Counted from the first letter of the stretch, positions 17,006-26,051 are shown. The stretch: 64,000 nt of DNA from Chloroflexota bacterium (GCA_017853275.1 JAFMJV010000006.1:1-64000); one strand, 5' to 3'. Notes: generated by a model from the letters alone, not told the origin. Made by a program: numbers and translations.

Positions 17006-18646
17006 ATGGAGACGGGCGGCGGCACCGGGACGATGGACCGGTCGTCGCCGTCCGCCCTGCCCGGGACGGCGGCCGCGCACCCCGCGGTCGCCGTCTCCGG
17101 ACTCTCGAAGTCCTACGGGGGCATCCGTGCCCTGGTGGAGATGGACCTCGCGGTCGAGCCCGGCACCGTCCACGCGATCATCGGCGAGAACGGGGCGGGC
17201 AAGTCCACCCTCATGAAGATCCTCGCGGGCGCGGTGCGCGCGGACGCGGGGACGATCGCGATCGGCGGTGTGCCGGTCAGCCTCTCCTCCCCCCAGGACG
17301 CCCGTCGCGCCGGGGTGGGGATCGTCTACCAGGAGCTGAGCCTCTTCCCCGAGCGCTCGATCCTCGCGAACCTCTTCCCCGATACGCAGCCCACCCGCGG
17401 TGGCCTCGTGGACACGGATGCGATGCGCCGCGCGGCGCTCCCCGTCCTCGAGCGGATCGGGCTCAACGCGGACCCGGACCGGCTCGTCGGCGACCTCGAC
17501 CTGGATGAGCGCCAGCTCGTGGAGATCAGCCGCGTCGTCCTGGAGCGGCCGCGCGTCCTCATCCTGGATGAGCCGAACTCCGCGCTCAACGAGCGCGAGA
17601 CCGCGCGGCTCTTCGCCGTCCTCCGCGACCTGAAGGCGGAGGGGATGACGATGCTTTATGTCTCCCATCGGCTGGAAGAGGTCTTCGACATCTCCGACCG
17701 GATCACCGTCATGCGCAACGGACGGCTCGTCTGGACGCGCGACCGGGCCGGTCTCACGATCCCGGACGTCGTGAACGCGATGGTCGGGGGGAGCCAGGGC
17801 GACCTCTACCCTCCCCGGCGCACGGCGCAGGAGCGGAGCGCGGTGGCCGTGACCGCCGCGGACGGGACGCCGGCCGGCAGCCTCGAGGTCCGTGACCTGA
17901 CGGTCGGGGACGAGCTCCGGGAGGCCACCTTCACCGCCCGGCCGGGCGAGATCATCGGGCTCGCCGGCCTGGAAGGCTCGGGCGTCGCCACGCTCCTCGG
18001 CGTCCTCTTCGGCACCCGGCAGGCGACCACGGGGAGCGTCAGCTACCCGGACGGGGGCGGCCTCCCCGGCTCCCCCACCGCGGCCTCCCGGCGCGGCGTG
18101 GCGCTCGTCCCGGCGGACCGGCGCCACCAGGGGCTGATGCTCGACCGCAGCATCGTCCGGAACGTGAGCCTCGTCTCCGTGGGGACCCTCCCCTCCCGGA
18201 CCCCGTGGCTCCGGCCCGCGGAGATGCTCGGTGCCGCCCGGCGCCAGATCGAGCGGCTGCGGATCAAGGTCGGCCACCCGGAGGACCCGGCGGGGAGCCT
18301 CTCCGGCGGCAACCAGCAGAAGGTCGTGATCGGGAAGTGGCTCGAGGTGGCCCCCCGGATCCTCCTCCTGGACGACCCCACGCGCGGCGTGGACGTGGGC
18401 GCCAAGCGGGAGATCTACCTCCTCGTCCGGGCCCTTGCGGACGAGGGCCGGATCGTCCTCTTCCGCTCCACGGAGCTCCCCGAGCTCGTGGGCCTCGCGG
18501 ACCGGATCCTCGTCTTCTACCGTGGTGCGCTCACCGAGGAGCTGGACGGGGCCGCCACGAGCGACACCGAGGTCCTGCACGCGATCAACACCGGGCGCCG
18601 CGCGGACGGACCGGACGGCGCCCAAGAGAAGGAGGCGGAACGATGA
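17006..18646 (+). CDS. Sugar ABC transporter ATP-binding protein (RbsA type, two ABC domains)
   Basis: A 546-residue double ATPase. Domain 1 has Walker A GENGAGKST at residues 60-68 and Walker B LILDEPNSAL. Domain 2 has a degenerate Walker A (GLAGLEGSGVATLL), signature SLSGGNQQKVVIGKWL and Walker B LLLDDPTRGVDVGAK, the normal asymmetry for sugar importers. The first signature motif is replaced by DERQLVEISRVV. It powers import by the permease at 14803. The N-terminal 25 residues are low-complexity, so a later start (ATG 17033) is possible. The last codon overlaps the mutarotase start as ATGA. Confidence 0.92.
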   Translation: METGGGTGTMDRSSPSALPGTAAAHPAVAVSGLSKSYGGIRALVEMDLAVEPGTVHAIIGENGAGKSTLMKILAGAVRADAGTIAIGGVPVSLSSPQDARRAGVGIVYQELSLFPERSILANLFPDTQPTRGGLVDTDAMRRAALPVLERIGLNADPDRLVGDLDLDERQLVEISRVVLERPRVLILDEPNSALNERETARLFAVLRDLKAEGMTMLYVSHRLEEVFDISDRITVMRNGRLVWTRDRAGLTIPDVVNAMVGGSQGDLYPPRRTAQERSAVAVTAADGTPAGSLEVRDLTVGDELREATFTARPGEIIGLAGLEGSGVATLLGVLFGTRQATTGSVSYPDGGGLPGSPTAASRRGVALVPADRRHQGLMLDRSIVRNVSLVSVGTLPSRTPWLRPAEMLGAARRQIERLRIKVGHPEDPAGSLSGGNQQKVVIGKWLEVAPRILLLDDPTRGVDVGAKREIYLLVRALADEGRIVLFRSTELPELVGLADRILVFYRGALTEELDGAATSDTEVLHAINTGRRADGPDGAQEKEAER

Positions 18647-18969
18647 TCCGACGCGCGTTCACGATGCGGCTCAAGCCCGGCGGTCTCGCGGAGTACAAGC
18701 GCTGGCACGACGAGATCTGGCCCGAGCTCGTGGCGGAGATCGAGAAGCAGGGGATCGGCCAGATCACGATCTTCGAGGCGGACCCGGTCCTCTTCCTCTA
18801 CTCCGAGATCACGGACGAGGACGCGTGGGACCGGCTCTGGCACACCCAGATCCATGACCGCTGGGGCGAGCTGATGGCGCCGCTCATGAACTACAACGCG
18901 GACGGGATCGTCGATTCGTCGATCGTCAACGAGGTCTTCCACCTCGAGACGAAGGCCGGGAAGGGCTGA
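18643..18969 (+). CDS. L-rhamnose mutarotase family protein
   Basis: A 108-residue dimeric alpha/beta barrel protein. The family signature YKRWHDEIWPELVAEI carries the His proposed as catalytic in RhaM, followed by LFLYSEITDEDAWDRLW and a C-terminal EVFHLE. RhaM interconverts alpha and beta anomers of L-rhamnose, supplying the form that the isomerase or dehydrogenase uses. It overlaps the ATPase gene by four bases and a GGAGGCGGAACG site precedes it. Direct coupling to the importer supports L-rhamnose or a related 6-deoxyhexose as transported sugar. Confidence 0.88.
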   Translation: MIRRAFTMRLKPGGLAEYKRWHDEIWPELVAEIEKQGIGQITIFEADPVLFLYSEITDEDAWDRLWHTQIHDRWGELMAPLMNYNADGIVDSSIVNEVFHLETKAGKG

Positions 18970-18974
18970 CCGCG

Positions 18975-19802
18975 ATGGCCGACCAGGCAGGGCGGATCGC
19001 CGTCGTCACCGGCGGCGGGCGCGGGCTGGGACGGGCGGCCGCGCTCGCCCTCGCGGCGCGCGGCGCCACGGTCATCGCCGTGGCGCGCAGCACGGAGCAG
19101 CTCCGCGAGGCGGAGCGGATGGCGGCCGGCAGCGCGGGATCGCTCACCGGGATCGCCTGCGACGTGGGGAACGTGGACGCGGTGATGGCGCTCGGTGACG
19201 AGGTCCGCCGGCGCTTCGGCGACCCCACGATCCTCGTCAACGCGGCGGGGGTCTTCGGGCCGATCGCGCTCATCCGCGAGGGCGACCCGAAGGCGTGGGT
19301 GGAGACGGTGATGATCGATGCGATCGCGCCCTACCTCACCGTGCGTGCCTTCCTGGACGGGATGCTCCGCGCCGGCTGGGGGCGGATCGTCAACGTGACC
19401 TCCGCCGCCTCGCTCCATCCGCCCGGGCCGCTGAACAGCGCCTACGGGACGTCGAAGGTCGCCCTCAACCAGCTCACCCGCCACCTCGCCGCGGAGATCG
19501 CGGGGAGCGGTGTCGTCGCGAACGTCATCCACCCCGGGGACGTGAAGACGGAGATGTGGGCGGATATCCGCGACAAGGCGAACGCGATGGGCCCGGAGGC
19601 CGAGGCCTACCGGGCCTGGGTCCGCTGGGTCGAGGAGACCGGGGGCGACCCGCCGGAGAAGGCGGTCGATCTCATCGTGGAGCTAACCTCCGATGCGGGC
19701 GGCGCACGGAACGGCGAGTTCTGCTGGGTGAAGGACCCCCTCCAGGCGCCGATCCCGAGCTGGGAGAAGCCGACCGACGCCCGCCCCTGGGTGAAGGAGT
19801 GA
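18975..19802 (+). CDS. Short-chain dehydrogenase/reductase (SDR)
   Basis: A 275-residue SDR with TGGGRGLG near residues 12-19, catalytic Ser in NVTSAASLHPPG and YGTSK for Tyr/Lys. It is longer than most SDRs here, with a C-terminal segment (FCWVKDPLQAPIPSWEKP) replacing the usual glycine-rich ending. It starts five bases after the mutarotase stop and its own stop overlaps the next SDR's start, so it belongs to the sugar operon and probably oxidises the imported sugar or its lactone/keto product. Confidence 0.88.
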   Translation: MADQAGRIAVVTGGGRGLGRAAALALAARGATVIAVARSTEQLREAERMAAGSAGSLTGIACDVGNVDAVMALGDEVRRRFGDPTILVNAAGVFGPIALIREGDPKAWVETVMIDAIAPYLTVRAFLDGMLRAGWGRIVNVTSAASLHPPGPLNSAYGTSKVALNQLTRHLAAEIAGSGVVANVIHPGDVKTEMWADIRDKANAMGPEAEAYRAWVRWVEETGGDPPEKAVDLIVELTSDAGGARNGEFCWVKDPLQAPIPSWEKPTDARPWVKE

Positions 19803-20548
19803 GCGAGCCGGCCGCGCCGCTCGCGGGTCGCGTCGCGCTCGTCACCGGGGGGACCCGCGGCCTCGGCCGTGCGATCGCCCTCCGGCTCGCACGCGAGGGT
19901 GCCTCGGTCGCGATCCTCGGGCGGGACGTGGCGGCGGCGCGGGCGCTCGCGCTCGAGATCTCCGGGCTCGGCGTCCCTGCCGCGGGCGTGGGCGCCGATG
20001 TCAGCTCCTGGGAGGAGACGCAGCGCGCGGTCGCCAAGGCGCGCGGGATCCTCGGGCCCTTCGACATCGTGGTCGCGAACGCGGGGATCGGGATCATCGG
20101 TCCGGTCATGGACGCGGACCCCGCGGACTGGAAGCGGATGTCCGAGGTGAACTACCTGGGCACGGCGCACGCGGTGAAGGCGGTCCTCCCCGGGATGCTC
20201 GACGCAGGCTTCGGGGATGTCGTGGCGGTCGCGAGCGCGGGCGGGACGAAGGGCTACCCCGACTGGTCCGGCTACTGCGCCACGAAGTGGGCAGTGGTCG
20301 GCTTCATGGACTGCCTCGGCCAGGAGGTGAAGGACCGCGGGATCCGCGTCTCCACCCTCTGCCCCGGGGGGATCGACACCCCCTTCTGGGACGACCTGAA
20401 CGCGGAGATCAACCGCAGCGGGACCGCGAGCCGGGCCGCGCTCATGGCGCCCGAGGATGTGGCGGAGGCGCTCATGCTCCAGCTCCGTCTGCCGCGCGGC
20501 GTGATCGTGAAGCAGACGCTCTTCTTCCCCACGAGCGAGTGGCACTGA
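19799..20548 (+). CDS. Short-chain dehydrogenase/reductase (SDR)
   Basis: A 249-residue SDR starting with GTG that overlaps the previous stop. TGGTRGLG lies near residues 17-24, NAGIGIIG is the NAG motif, the catalytic Ser is in AVASAGGTKG and the Tyr/Lys is YCATK. The C-terminus (VIVKQTLFFPTSEWH) differs from the usual one. It has an NADP-friendly basic residue after the first strand (GRDVAAAR). It lies fourth after the sugar transporter genes. Confidence 0.88.
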   Translation: MSEPAAPLAGRVALVTGGTRGLGRAIALRLAREGASVAILGRDVAAARALALEISGLGVPAAGVGADVSSWEETQRAVAKARGILGPFDIVVANAGIGIIGPVMDADPADWKRMSEVNYLGTAHAVKAVLPGMLDAGFGDVVAVASAGGTKGYPDWSGYCATKWAVVGFMDCLGQEVKDRGIRVSTLCPGGIDTPFWDDLNAEINRSGTASRAALMAPEDVAEALMLQLRLPRGVIVKQTLFFPTSEWH

Positions 20549-20571
20549 TCCAAGGAAGGGACGGGAGGACG

Positions 20572-21597
20572 ATGGACCCCAGGCAGACCCGCAAGCTCGG
20601 TCGGAGCGACGTGCAGGTGACCCAGCTCGGCCTGGGTGGCGCCTCGTATGGCTCCCTCTTCCACGACGTCCCGGAGGCGGACGCGCACGCGGCGCTCCAT
20701 GCGGCGTGGGAGAACGGGATCCGCTTCTTCGATACCGCGCCGTGGTACGGGCGCGGCCTCTCGGAGCTGCGCACCGGGGCCGGCCTCCGCCACTTCCCGC
20801 GCGAGGAGTACGTCCTCTCCACGAAGATCGGGCGCTATCTGACCGCGCAGCTGCGCGGCTCGAACACCGATCTCTCGCCGTGGACCGCGCCGACGAAGTT
20901 CGACGTCGTCTTCGACTACACCTACGACGGGATCATGCGTGCCTACGAGCAGAGCCAGCTCCGGCTCGGCCTGCCGTGGTACGACGTGGCGGTCATCCAC
21001 GACCTGGACGATCTCTACCACCAGCCGGAGACGAAGCTCCAGGCCTACTTCGACCAGCTCTCCACGAGCGGCTGGCGGGCGATCACGGAGCTGCGCGCCC
21101 ACGGCCTGATCCGGGCGATCGGCGCCGGGATCAACGGGAAGGGGCTGATCCCCCGCTTCCTCGAGATCGTGGACCTGGACTTCTTCCTCCTCGCGATGCC
21201 CTACACGCTCATGCAGCAGGACATCCTGGACGCGGAGATGCCCGCCTGCGATGCGCGCGGCATCGGCTACATCATCGGGGCGCCCTACCAGTCCGGCATC
21301 CTGGCGGCAGGCTCGGCGAGCGCGAAGAAGACGAACTACGCGGACGCCACGGAAGAGCAGCTCGCCCACGTCCGGAAGCTGGAGGCGGTCTGCGCCCGCC
21401 ACGGCGTCCCGCTCGCTGCGGCGGCGATCCAGTTCACCCTCGGCCATCCCGGGGTCGCCTCGGTCATCCCCGGCGCCCGGGGCGCGGACCAGGTGCGGCG
21501 GACGGTGGAGGCCTTCCGGCACCCGATCCCGGCCGCCCTGTGGGCGGAGATGAAGCACGAGGGCCTGATCCACGAGGCGGCCCCGGTCCCCGCATGA
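20572..21597 (+). CDS. Aldo/keto reductase (D-threo-aldose 1-dehydrogenase/L-fucose dehydrogenase type)
   Basis: A 341-residue AKR. The N-terminus RKLGRSDVQVTQLGLGGASYG is standard. The catalytic tetrad is visible as FDTAPWYG (Asp, Tyr), STKIGR (Lys) and AVIHDLDD (His). The phrase WYGRGLSELRTG matches the aldose 1-dehydrogenase subgroup, which oxidises L-fucose, L-galactose or D-arabinose to the lactone. This fits a non-phosphorylating pathway after sugar import: mutarotase, dehydrogenase, lactonase, dehydratase. GGGAGGACG precedes the ATG. Confidence 0.87.
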   Translation: MDPRQTRKLGRSDVQVTQLGLGGASYGSLFHDVPEADAHAALHAAWENGIRFFDTAPWYGRGLSELRTGAGLRHFPREEYVLSTKIGRYLTAQLRGSNTDLSPWTAPTKFDVVFDYTYDGIMRAYEQSQLRLGLPWYDVAVIHDLDDLYHQPETKLQAYFDQLSTSGWRAITELRAHGLIRAIGAGINGKGLIPRFLEIVDLDFFLLAMPYTLMQQDILDAEMPACDARGIGYIIGAPYQSGILAAGSASAKKTNYADATEEQLAHVRKLEAVCARHGVPLAAAAIQFTLGHPGVASVIPGARGADQVRRTVEAFRHPIPAALWAEMKHEGLIHEAAPVPA

Positions 21598-22070
21598 CCG
21601 TCCCGATGACGGGCCGCGCGCCCGCCGCGGACGACCCGTTCTACGCCCGGCTCATCGGGTGCTGGCGCCTCCTGCGCTGGGACTCGATCGGCGAGGATGG
21701 CTCGGTCGAGCATCCGATGGGCGACCCGCCGGAGGGGCTCCTCGCCTACACGCCGGACGGGACGATGGTCACGAACATCGGCCGGGCCGGCCGGCCACCG
21801 ATCTCCGCGGGCGACCTCCTCGAGGGACCCGCGGACGAGCGGAACGCGGCCTTCGGCACCTTCATCGCGTACGCGGCGCGGGTCGCCCTGGAGGGCGAGA
21901 CGGTGGTCCACGAGGTCGTGATGAGCCTCTACCCGAACTGGGTGGGAAGCCGGCAGCGCCGCCACGCCACGCTCCGGGACGGTGACCGGATCCTCGTCCT
22001 CACCGCCGATCCCTTCCCGATGCGCGGGCGGATGAGCACCCAGCGCCTCACCTGGGAGAAGGTGGGATGA
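21594..22070 (+). CDS. Lipocalin-like domain protein
   Basis: A 158-residue small beta-barrel protein. The N-terminal LIGCWRLLRWDSIGEDGSVEHPMGDPPEGLLAYTPDGTMVTNI is the pattern of the lipocalin-like_5 type domain. It has no signal peptide. Function in the family is largely unknown. It overlaps the aldo/keto reductase stop by ATGA and its own stop overlaps the lipoprotein start, so it is firmly inside the sugar operon. Confidence 0.75.
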   Translation: MTVPMTGRAPAADDPFYARLIGCWRLLRWDSIGEDGSVEHPMGDPPEGLLAYTPDGTMVTNIGRAGRPPISAGDLLEGPADERNAAFGTFIAYAARVALEGETVVHEVVMSLYPNWVGSRQRRHATLRDGDRILVLTADPFPMRGRMSTQRLTWEKVG

Positions 22071-22696
22071 GGGTGCGCGCGCCGATGACACCAGGGCTGC
22101 TCGCCGGTGCGCTCGCGGCCCTCCTCCTCGCCGCGTGCGGCGGAACGGCGGCACCCACGACAGCCCCCGCGTCCGCGGACCCCGTGACCTCACCCGGGGC
22201 ACCTGCCGCGGAGAGCGCCGCACCGGATCCCTCGCCCGCGGCGAGCCCGGCGGTGGCGCGCGAGGCGCTCGGGCGGGGATCGCGGGTCTGCGTCAGCAAC
22301 GAGACGAGTGAGGTCCTCACCGTCTGGAGCGTGAACAGCCGCGGCTACGACATGGAGGGTGCCCTCTTCCCCGAGAGAATGGGGTGTCAGTGGGGGAACT
22401 TCCAGCGCGATCCGTTCCAGATCATCGACAGCGTGTTCGGGAGCCAGTACTACGAGGTCCGCGGCACCGTCGGCGTGCACCCGAGCGGACCGTTCCTCGC
22501 CGAGTTCTGGGCCTTCAACCCGTGGGTCGGATCCCCCTGGCTCCGCGTGGACAGCCGCGGCGGGGAGTTCACGGACCACACCTGGTCCGTGGGCGATCGC
22601 TGGACGATCACCGCGCACGGGTACACGCTCTCCACGGAACGGATCGATGACAGCTCCGACTACAAGGAGTGGGTCATCCACGTGACCCGGCCCTAG
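22067..22696 (+). CDS. Lipoprotein of an unrecognised family (paralogue 1 of 5)
   Basis: A 209-residue lipoprotein. A hydrophobic signal ends in LLAAC with lipid-accepting Cys24, followed by an Ala/Pro/Ser linker of about 40 residues. The folded part starts at RGSRVCVSNETSEVLTV, has a second Cys (MGCQWGNF), the block AFNPWVGSPWL, then HTWSVGDRWT, and ends SDYKEWVIHV. These blocks recur in the genes at 26112, 26872, 28819 and 42644; the closest is 42644, which shares the FNPW(V/I)GSPWL and HTWSV stretches. I do not recognise the family. It is coupled by ATGA to the lipocalin-like gene, so it is expressed with the sugar transporter. Confidence 0.8.
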   Translation: MRVRAPMTPGLLAGALAALLLAACGGTAAPTTAPASADPVTSPGAPAAESAAPDPSPAASPAVAREALGRGSRVCVSNETSEVLTVWSVNSRGYDMEGALFPERMGCQWGNFQRDPFQIIDSVFGSQYYEVRGTVGVHPSGPFLAEFWAFNPWVGSPWLRVDSRGGEFTDHTWSVGDRWTITAHGYTLSTERIDDSSDYKEWVIHVTRP

Positions 22697-22703
22697 AGCG
22701 CAC

Positions 22704-24950
22704 GTGGGCGCGACCGGGTCCGGCGCCGTCTCCGGGCGCGGTGCAGCTCGCGATCTCCCCGTCCGTGGCGGGACGATCGTCGTGGACCCGCGATCCGCGA
22801 TCGTCCGGGCGTGGCAACCGCACGAGTCGCGGCGCTCGCTCGTGGACGGCCGGCCCGGCGATGCGCTCCTTGAGCTCGGGTGGGTGGACGCGGCGGGCGA
22901 GCTGCGGACGGCGGACGATCGTGGGGCGAAGCGATCGGTCGCGATCGCGGGCACGGACAACGGGTGGACGGTGGAGACGGAGGTCCGGCAGCCCGGTGGG
23001 CTCCCGCTCGATGCCACGCTCACCCTCGCCGGGAGCGCGGACGATCCCGGGGTCGAGTGGCGCCTGGCGCTCACGCTCCACGGACCGGTCCGGCTCGTGG
23101 ACGCGCGCTTCCCGGTCCTCCGGATGCCCCTCGGGCTCGGCCGGACGGGACGCGGCCGGAGCGATGCGCTCGTCCAGCCGCGCGGGACCGGCCGGCTGAT
23201 CGAGCGTCCACGCCCCACGGACCTGGAGCCGGATGACCCGTTCCCGCTCCAGCTCCGGCCCGAGACGCTCGACCCGCTCCACTACCCGGGGCTCACCTTC
23301 GCCCAGATGCTCGCCTACCTGGACGGCGACGCGGGTCTCCTGCTCTGGGCGATGGACACGGACGGACGCCCCAAGGTGATCAAGCCGCTCGCGTCGGGGA
23401 GCGACCGGGTCCGGCTCGCCTTCGCCCACACGCTCGGGGGCCCGGATGGCCCCGTGCCGATCGGCTACCCGGTCCGTGCCGAGCCGGTCCGCGGCACCTG
23501 GGAGGACGCGGCGGAGCGCTACCGCAGCTGGTCGCTCGGGCAACCGTGGGCGGAGCGGCCGATCCGTGACCGGGGCGTCCACCCGGCGATCGCCGCCGCG
23601 CCGGTCCCGGTGATGATCCGCGTCCAGGGGGTCCATGACGAGGGCCCGGCCGACCCGATCGCGGCGTTCCTCCCGTGGGAGCGGACGCTGCCGATCCTCG
23701 ACCGGCTTGCGGAGCGGCTCGCTGCCCCGCTCCTCCCCTTCGTCATGGCCTGGGAGCAGCACGGCCCGTGGACCTACCCGGAGAGCCTGCCACCCGTGGG
23801 CGGGACGGGCTCCTTCGCCGCCTTCACCGCCGGCGTGGCGGAGCGGGGCTGGTCGCCCGGGACGCTCGCGAACGGGACCCGCTGGGTGACCGCGCATCGC
23901 TGGACCGGATGGGATGGCCGCGACGCGTTCGCGCGGGACGGCGGCCCGGAGAGCGTCTGCCGGACCGCGGACGGCGGGATCTGGCACGAGCCGTGGGACG
24001 CCGCGTGGCGCGCGAGCATGCCCGCCTGCCTCGGCGTGACGCGCACGCGGGAGATCGCGACCACCTTCATGCACGACCTCGGCCACCTCGGGATCCGGAC
24101 CTTCCAGCTCCTGGACCAGAACCTCGGTGCCGTCACCTTCCCGTGCTACGCCACGGATCACGGCCACCCCGATACCCCGGGACCCTGGATGACCGATGCG
24201 ATGCGGAGCTTCCTCCCCGAGGTGCGCGCCGCGGCCGTCGCGGGTGCCATCGGTGCACCGGTCGTCCTCTCGGTGGAGGCGACGCTCGCCGAGCCGCATC
24301 TCGCCGCGCTCGACCTCGTCGACCTCCGCTCCGTCCCGGACGGGCACGCCGCGCCGCACCCGCTCTGGACCGGATCGATCCCGCTCTTCGCCTTCCTCTA
24401 CCACGAGCTCGTCCCGCTCTCCGGGGGCTTCTCCTTCGGCCCGGAACCCTTCCACCTCGAGAGCGCGACCGCGGTCTCGCTCGTCAACGGGGCGCTCCCG
24501 GGCGGCGTGCTCCAGGGCGATGGGCGGCTGATGGCGCGCGATTCGGTGAACTTCGGCGACTGGGACCCGTATCCCGCCGACTGGGAGGCGGCGGCCGGGA
24601 TGCTCCGCGCTGCGGTGGCGCTCCGGCGCGACGTGGCGGAGCCGTGGCTGCTGCACGGCCGGATGGAGCGCTCCGCGACGATCCACGGGATCCGGACGCG
24701 GCGATGGAGCTGGGGCGGGCGGGTCCACCGGCTTCCGGCGGTCCTCCACCGGACGTGGCGGGCGCCGGACGGCCGCCTCGCGCTCGTCCTCGCGGCCTGG
24801 GACGACCGGCGATCGCGCATCAGGGTCACCGATCCGCGCCTCGCGGACGCGTCCCGGCTCACGATCGCGACCGCCGACGGGATCGAGGAACGGGTCGTCG
24901 TGGACGGCAGCCTGGAGCTGCCGCCGCGGAGCGTGGCGCTCGTTCGCTGA
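22704..24950 (+). CDS. DUF6259-like protein, probably glycoside-hydrolase-like
   Basis: A 748-residue protein without a clear signal peptide. The order of features resembles proteins with a DUF6259 domain: a beta-rich N-terminal half (LLELGWVDAAGELR), the block TFAQMLAYLDGDAGLLLWAMDTDG, the block WEDAAERYRSWSLGQPWAERP, then a TIM-barrel-like region with FVMAWEQHGPW, FQLLDQNLGAVTFPCY and LSVEATLAEPHL, and a beta-sandwich tail. Acidic residues in the barrel strands (VEATLAEP) could be catalytic, suggesting action on glycosides. It starts 8 bases after the lipoprotein and is the last gene of the run. DUF6259 assignment is from memory of conserved blocks. Confidence 0.7.
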   Translation: MGATGSGAVSGRGAARDLPVRGGTIVVDPRSAIVRAWQPHESRRSLVDGRPGDALLELGWVDAAGELRTADDRGAKRSVAIAGTDNGWTVETEVRQPGGLPLDATLTLAGSADDPGVEWRLALTLHGPVRLVDARFPVLRMPLGLGRTGRGRSDALVQPRGTGRLIERPRPTDLEPDDPFPLQLRPETLDPLHYPGLTFAQMLAYLDGDAGLLLWAMDTDGRPKVIKPLASGSDRVRLAFAHTLGGPDGPVPIGYPVRAEPVRGTWEDAAERYRSWSLGQPWAERPIRDRGVHPAIAAAPVPVMIRVQGVHDEGPADPIAAFLPWERTLPILDRLAERLAAPLLPFVMAWEQHGPWTYPESLPPVGGTGSFAAFTAGVAERGWSPGTLANGTRWVTAHRWTGWDGRDAFARDGGPESVCRTADGGIWHEPWDAAWRASMPACLGVTRTREIATTFMHDLGHLGIRTFQLLDQNLGAVTFPCYATDHGHPDTPGPWMTDAMRSFLPEVRAAAVAGAIGAPVVLSVEATLAEPHLAALDLVDLRSVPDGHAAPHPLWTGSIPLFAFLYHELVPLSGGFSFGPEPFHLESATAVSLVNGALPGGVLQGDGRLMARDSVNFGDWDPYPADWEAAAGMLRAAVALRRDVAEPWLLHGRMERSATIHGIRTRRWSWGGRVHRLPAVLHRTWRAPDGRLALVLAAWDDRRSRIRVTDPRLADASRLTIATADGIEERVVVDGSLELPPRSVALVR

Positions 24951-24970
24951 CGCTCCCGGCAACGGGCTGG

Positions 24971-24976
24971 TAGGGT
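24971..24976 (+). promoter_or_regulatory. Candidate -10 element (TAGGGT) of beta-helix gene 1
   Basis: TAGGGT, 90 bases before the GTG at 25067. The second beta-helix gene has TATCGT 92 bases before its GTG, so the leader length is conserved between copies. Confidence 0.4.
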
Positions 24977-24989
24977 GCGGCCACGCGGA

Positions 24990-25066
24990 GTCGCACGAAC
25001 GTGATGCAGCCGGGGCACTGGTTCCCGGAACGGGCGCAGTGGACGGTCGCGGGAGGGATCCCCACC
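24990..25066 (+). promoter_or_regulatory. Conserved leader with hairpin, copy 1
   Basis: The 5' leader aligns base by base with 27758-27834 upstream of the paralogue. Both contain the 19-base hairpin CCGGG ... CCCGG (25010-25028 here) with a 9-base loop that differs between copies, then CGGAACG and a ribosome binding site CGGGAGGGA. Differences between copies are not concentrated at third codon positions, arguing that this stretch is untranslated. Confidence 0.45.
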
Positions 25067-25996
25067 GTGTCTATCGCCCGCCGCCGCGGTCGCATCGCGA
25101 TCGCCGCCGCCGCCCTGATCTCGCTCGCCGTCTCCCTGCCGGCTGCCGCTCCCGTCGCGGCGACCTCGGCATCCGGGCTCCGGATCCCGGCCTGCACGGT
25201 GACGAACCAGACCCGTGGCGGGACGAAGGGATCGCTCGCGGCCGCGCTGAAGGCGGCGCGGGCCGGCGACACGCTCCAGGTCAAGGGCACCTGCTTCGGT
25301 TCCACGACGATCGCGAAGGACATCTCGATCGTGGGGAAGAAGACGCCGGCGACCGGTGTCCCCACGCTCGATGGGAACAACGACGGTTCCGTGATCCGCA
25401 TCCGGGAAGGGGCCACGGTCTCGATCAAGGGCCTGGTGATCGCGCACGGGAATGCGAACGGGACATCGTGGCCGATGAACACCGGCGGTGGGATCTTCAG
25501 CGCCGGACGGCTCACCCTGCGGCGCGTGACGGTCGCCGAGAACGTCGCCCGCGACAGCGGTGGTGGGATGCGCCTGACCGGACCCACGACGCTCATCCAG
25601 TCCAGGGTGAGCTACAACATCGTCTCGTTGAGCGGAGACGGCTGCGGGATCGCGACGGAGGGGCGCCTGACGATCCGCGGCGGATCGGTGAAGGGTAACG
25701 TCACCCTGGGGGACACGTGCTTCGGCGCGGGGATCGTGATCTGGAACGGCAACGTCACCCTCGAGGGCGCCGCGACGGTTCAGGACCACAGCGCGGGCGT
25801 GGGGGACGGCGGCGGGATCGCCGTTTGGCAAGGGGCGTCGCTCACGATGCTCGACACGAGCACGGTGACCGCGAACACCGCCTCGTCGGGAGGCGGCGTC
25901 TGGGTCAAGTGCACGGGGAGCGTCACCTTCGAGGGGGGCGAGGCCGCGCACGTCTTCGGGAACACGTCCGATGACGTCGTCCGGGAGCCCTGCTGA
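25067..25996 (+). CDS. Secreted right-handed beta-helix repeat protein, copy 1
   Basis: A 309-residue exported protein. The signal peptide (VSIARRRGRIAIAAAALISLAVSLPAAAPVAA) is followed by ACTVTNQTRGGTKGSLAAALKAARAGDTLQVKGTC, the usual entry to a parallel beta-helix. Rungs follow such as LTLRRVTVAENVARDSGGGMRLTG and GGGIFSAG, as in pectate-lyase-like polymorphic repeat proteins. No pectate lyase active-site Asp cluster is evident. The chain ends in a C-terminal Cys (REPC). Start GTG 25067 is preferred over an in-frame GTG at 25001 because of a well-placed GGGAGGGA and the conserved untranslated leader. Its paralogue is at 27835-28767. Confidence 0.8.
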   Translation: MSIARRRGRIAIAAAALISLAVSLPAAAPVAATSASGLRIPACTVTNQTRGGTKGSLAAALKAARAGDTLQVKGTCFGSTTIAKDISIVGKKTPATGVPTLDGNNDGSVIRIREGATVSIKGLVIAHGNANGTSWPMNTGGGIFSAGRLTLRRVTVAENVARDSGGGMRLTGPTTLIQSRVSYNIVSLSGDGCGIATEGRLTIRGGSVKGNVTLGDTCFGAGIVIWNGNVTLEGAATVQDHSAGVGDGGGIAVWQGASLTMLDTSTVTANTASSGGGVWVKCTGSVTFEGGEAAHVFGNTSDDVVREPC

Positions 25997-26051
25997 GCAC
26001 GGGCGGACGGTGCGAGGCGCGTCGATCGTTCGCCCGCCCGTCGCGGCTGGC

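Noticed and set aside
15758-18625. A 955-codon open frame on the minus strand across the sugar ABC genes
   Set aside because: It is antisense to a complete permease, binding protein and ATPase with all family motifs. Its translation is rich in Arg/Asp/Gly/Glu/Val without any domain; long antisense frames arise because G/C at third positions removes stops.
22674-24962. A 762-codon minus-strand open frame
   Set aside because: Opposite the DUF6259-like gene, which has an upstream coupled operon and recognisable blocks. The antisense product has no domain or start site support.
25001-25066. In-frame GTG at 25001 as the start of the first beta-helix protein
   Set aside because: The same stretch is conserved upstream of the second copy as a leader with a hairpin and non-codon-like substitutions, and a well-placed ribosome site lies before GTG 25067.
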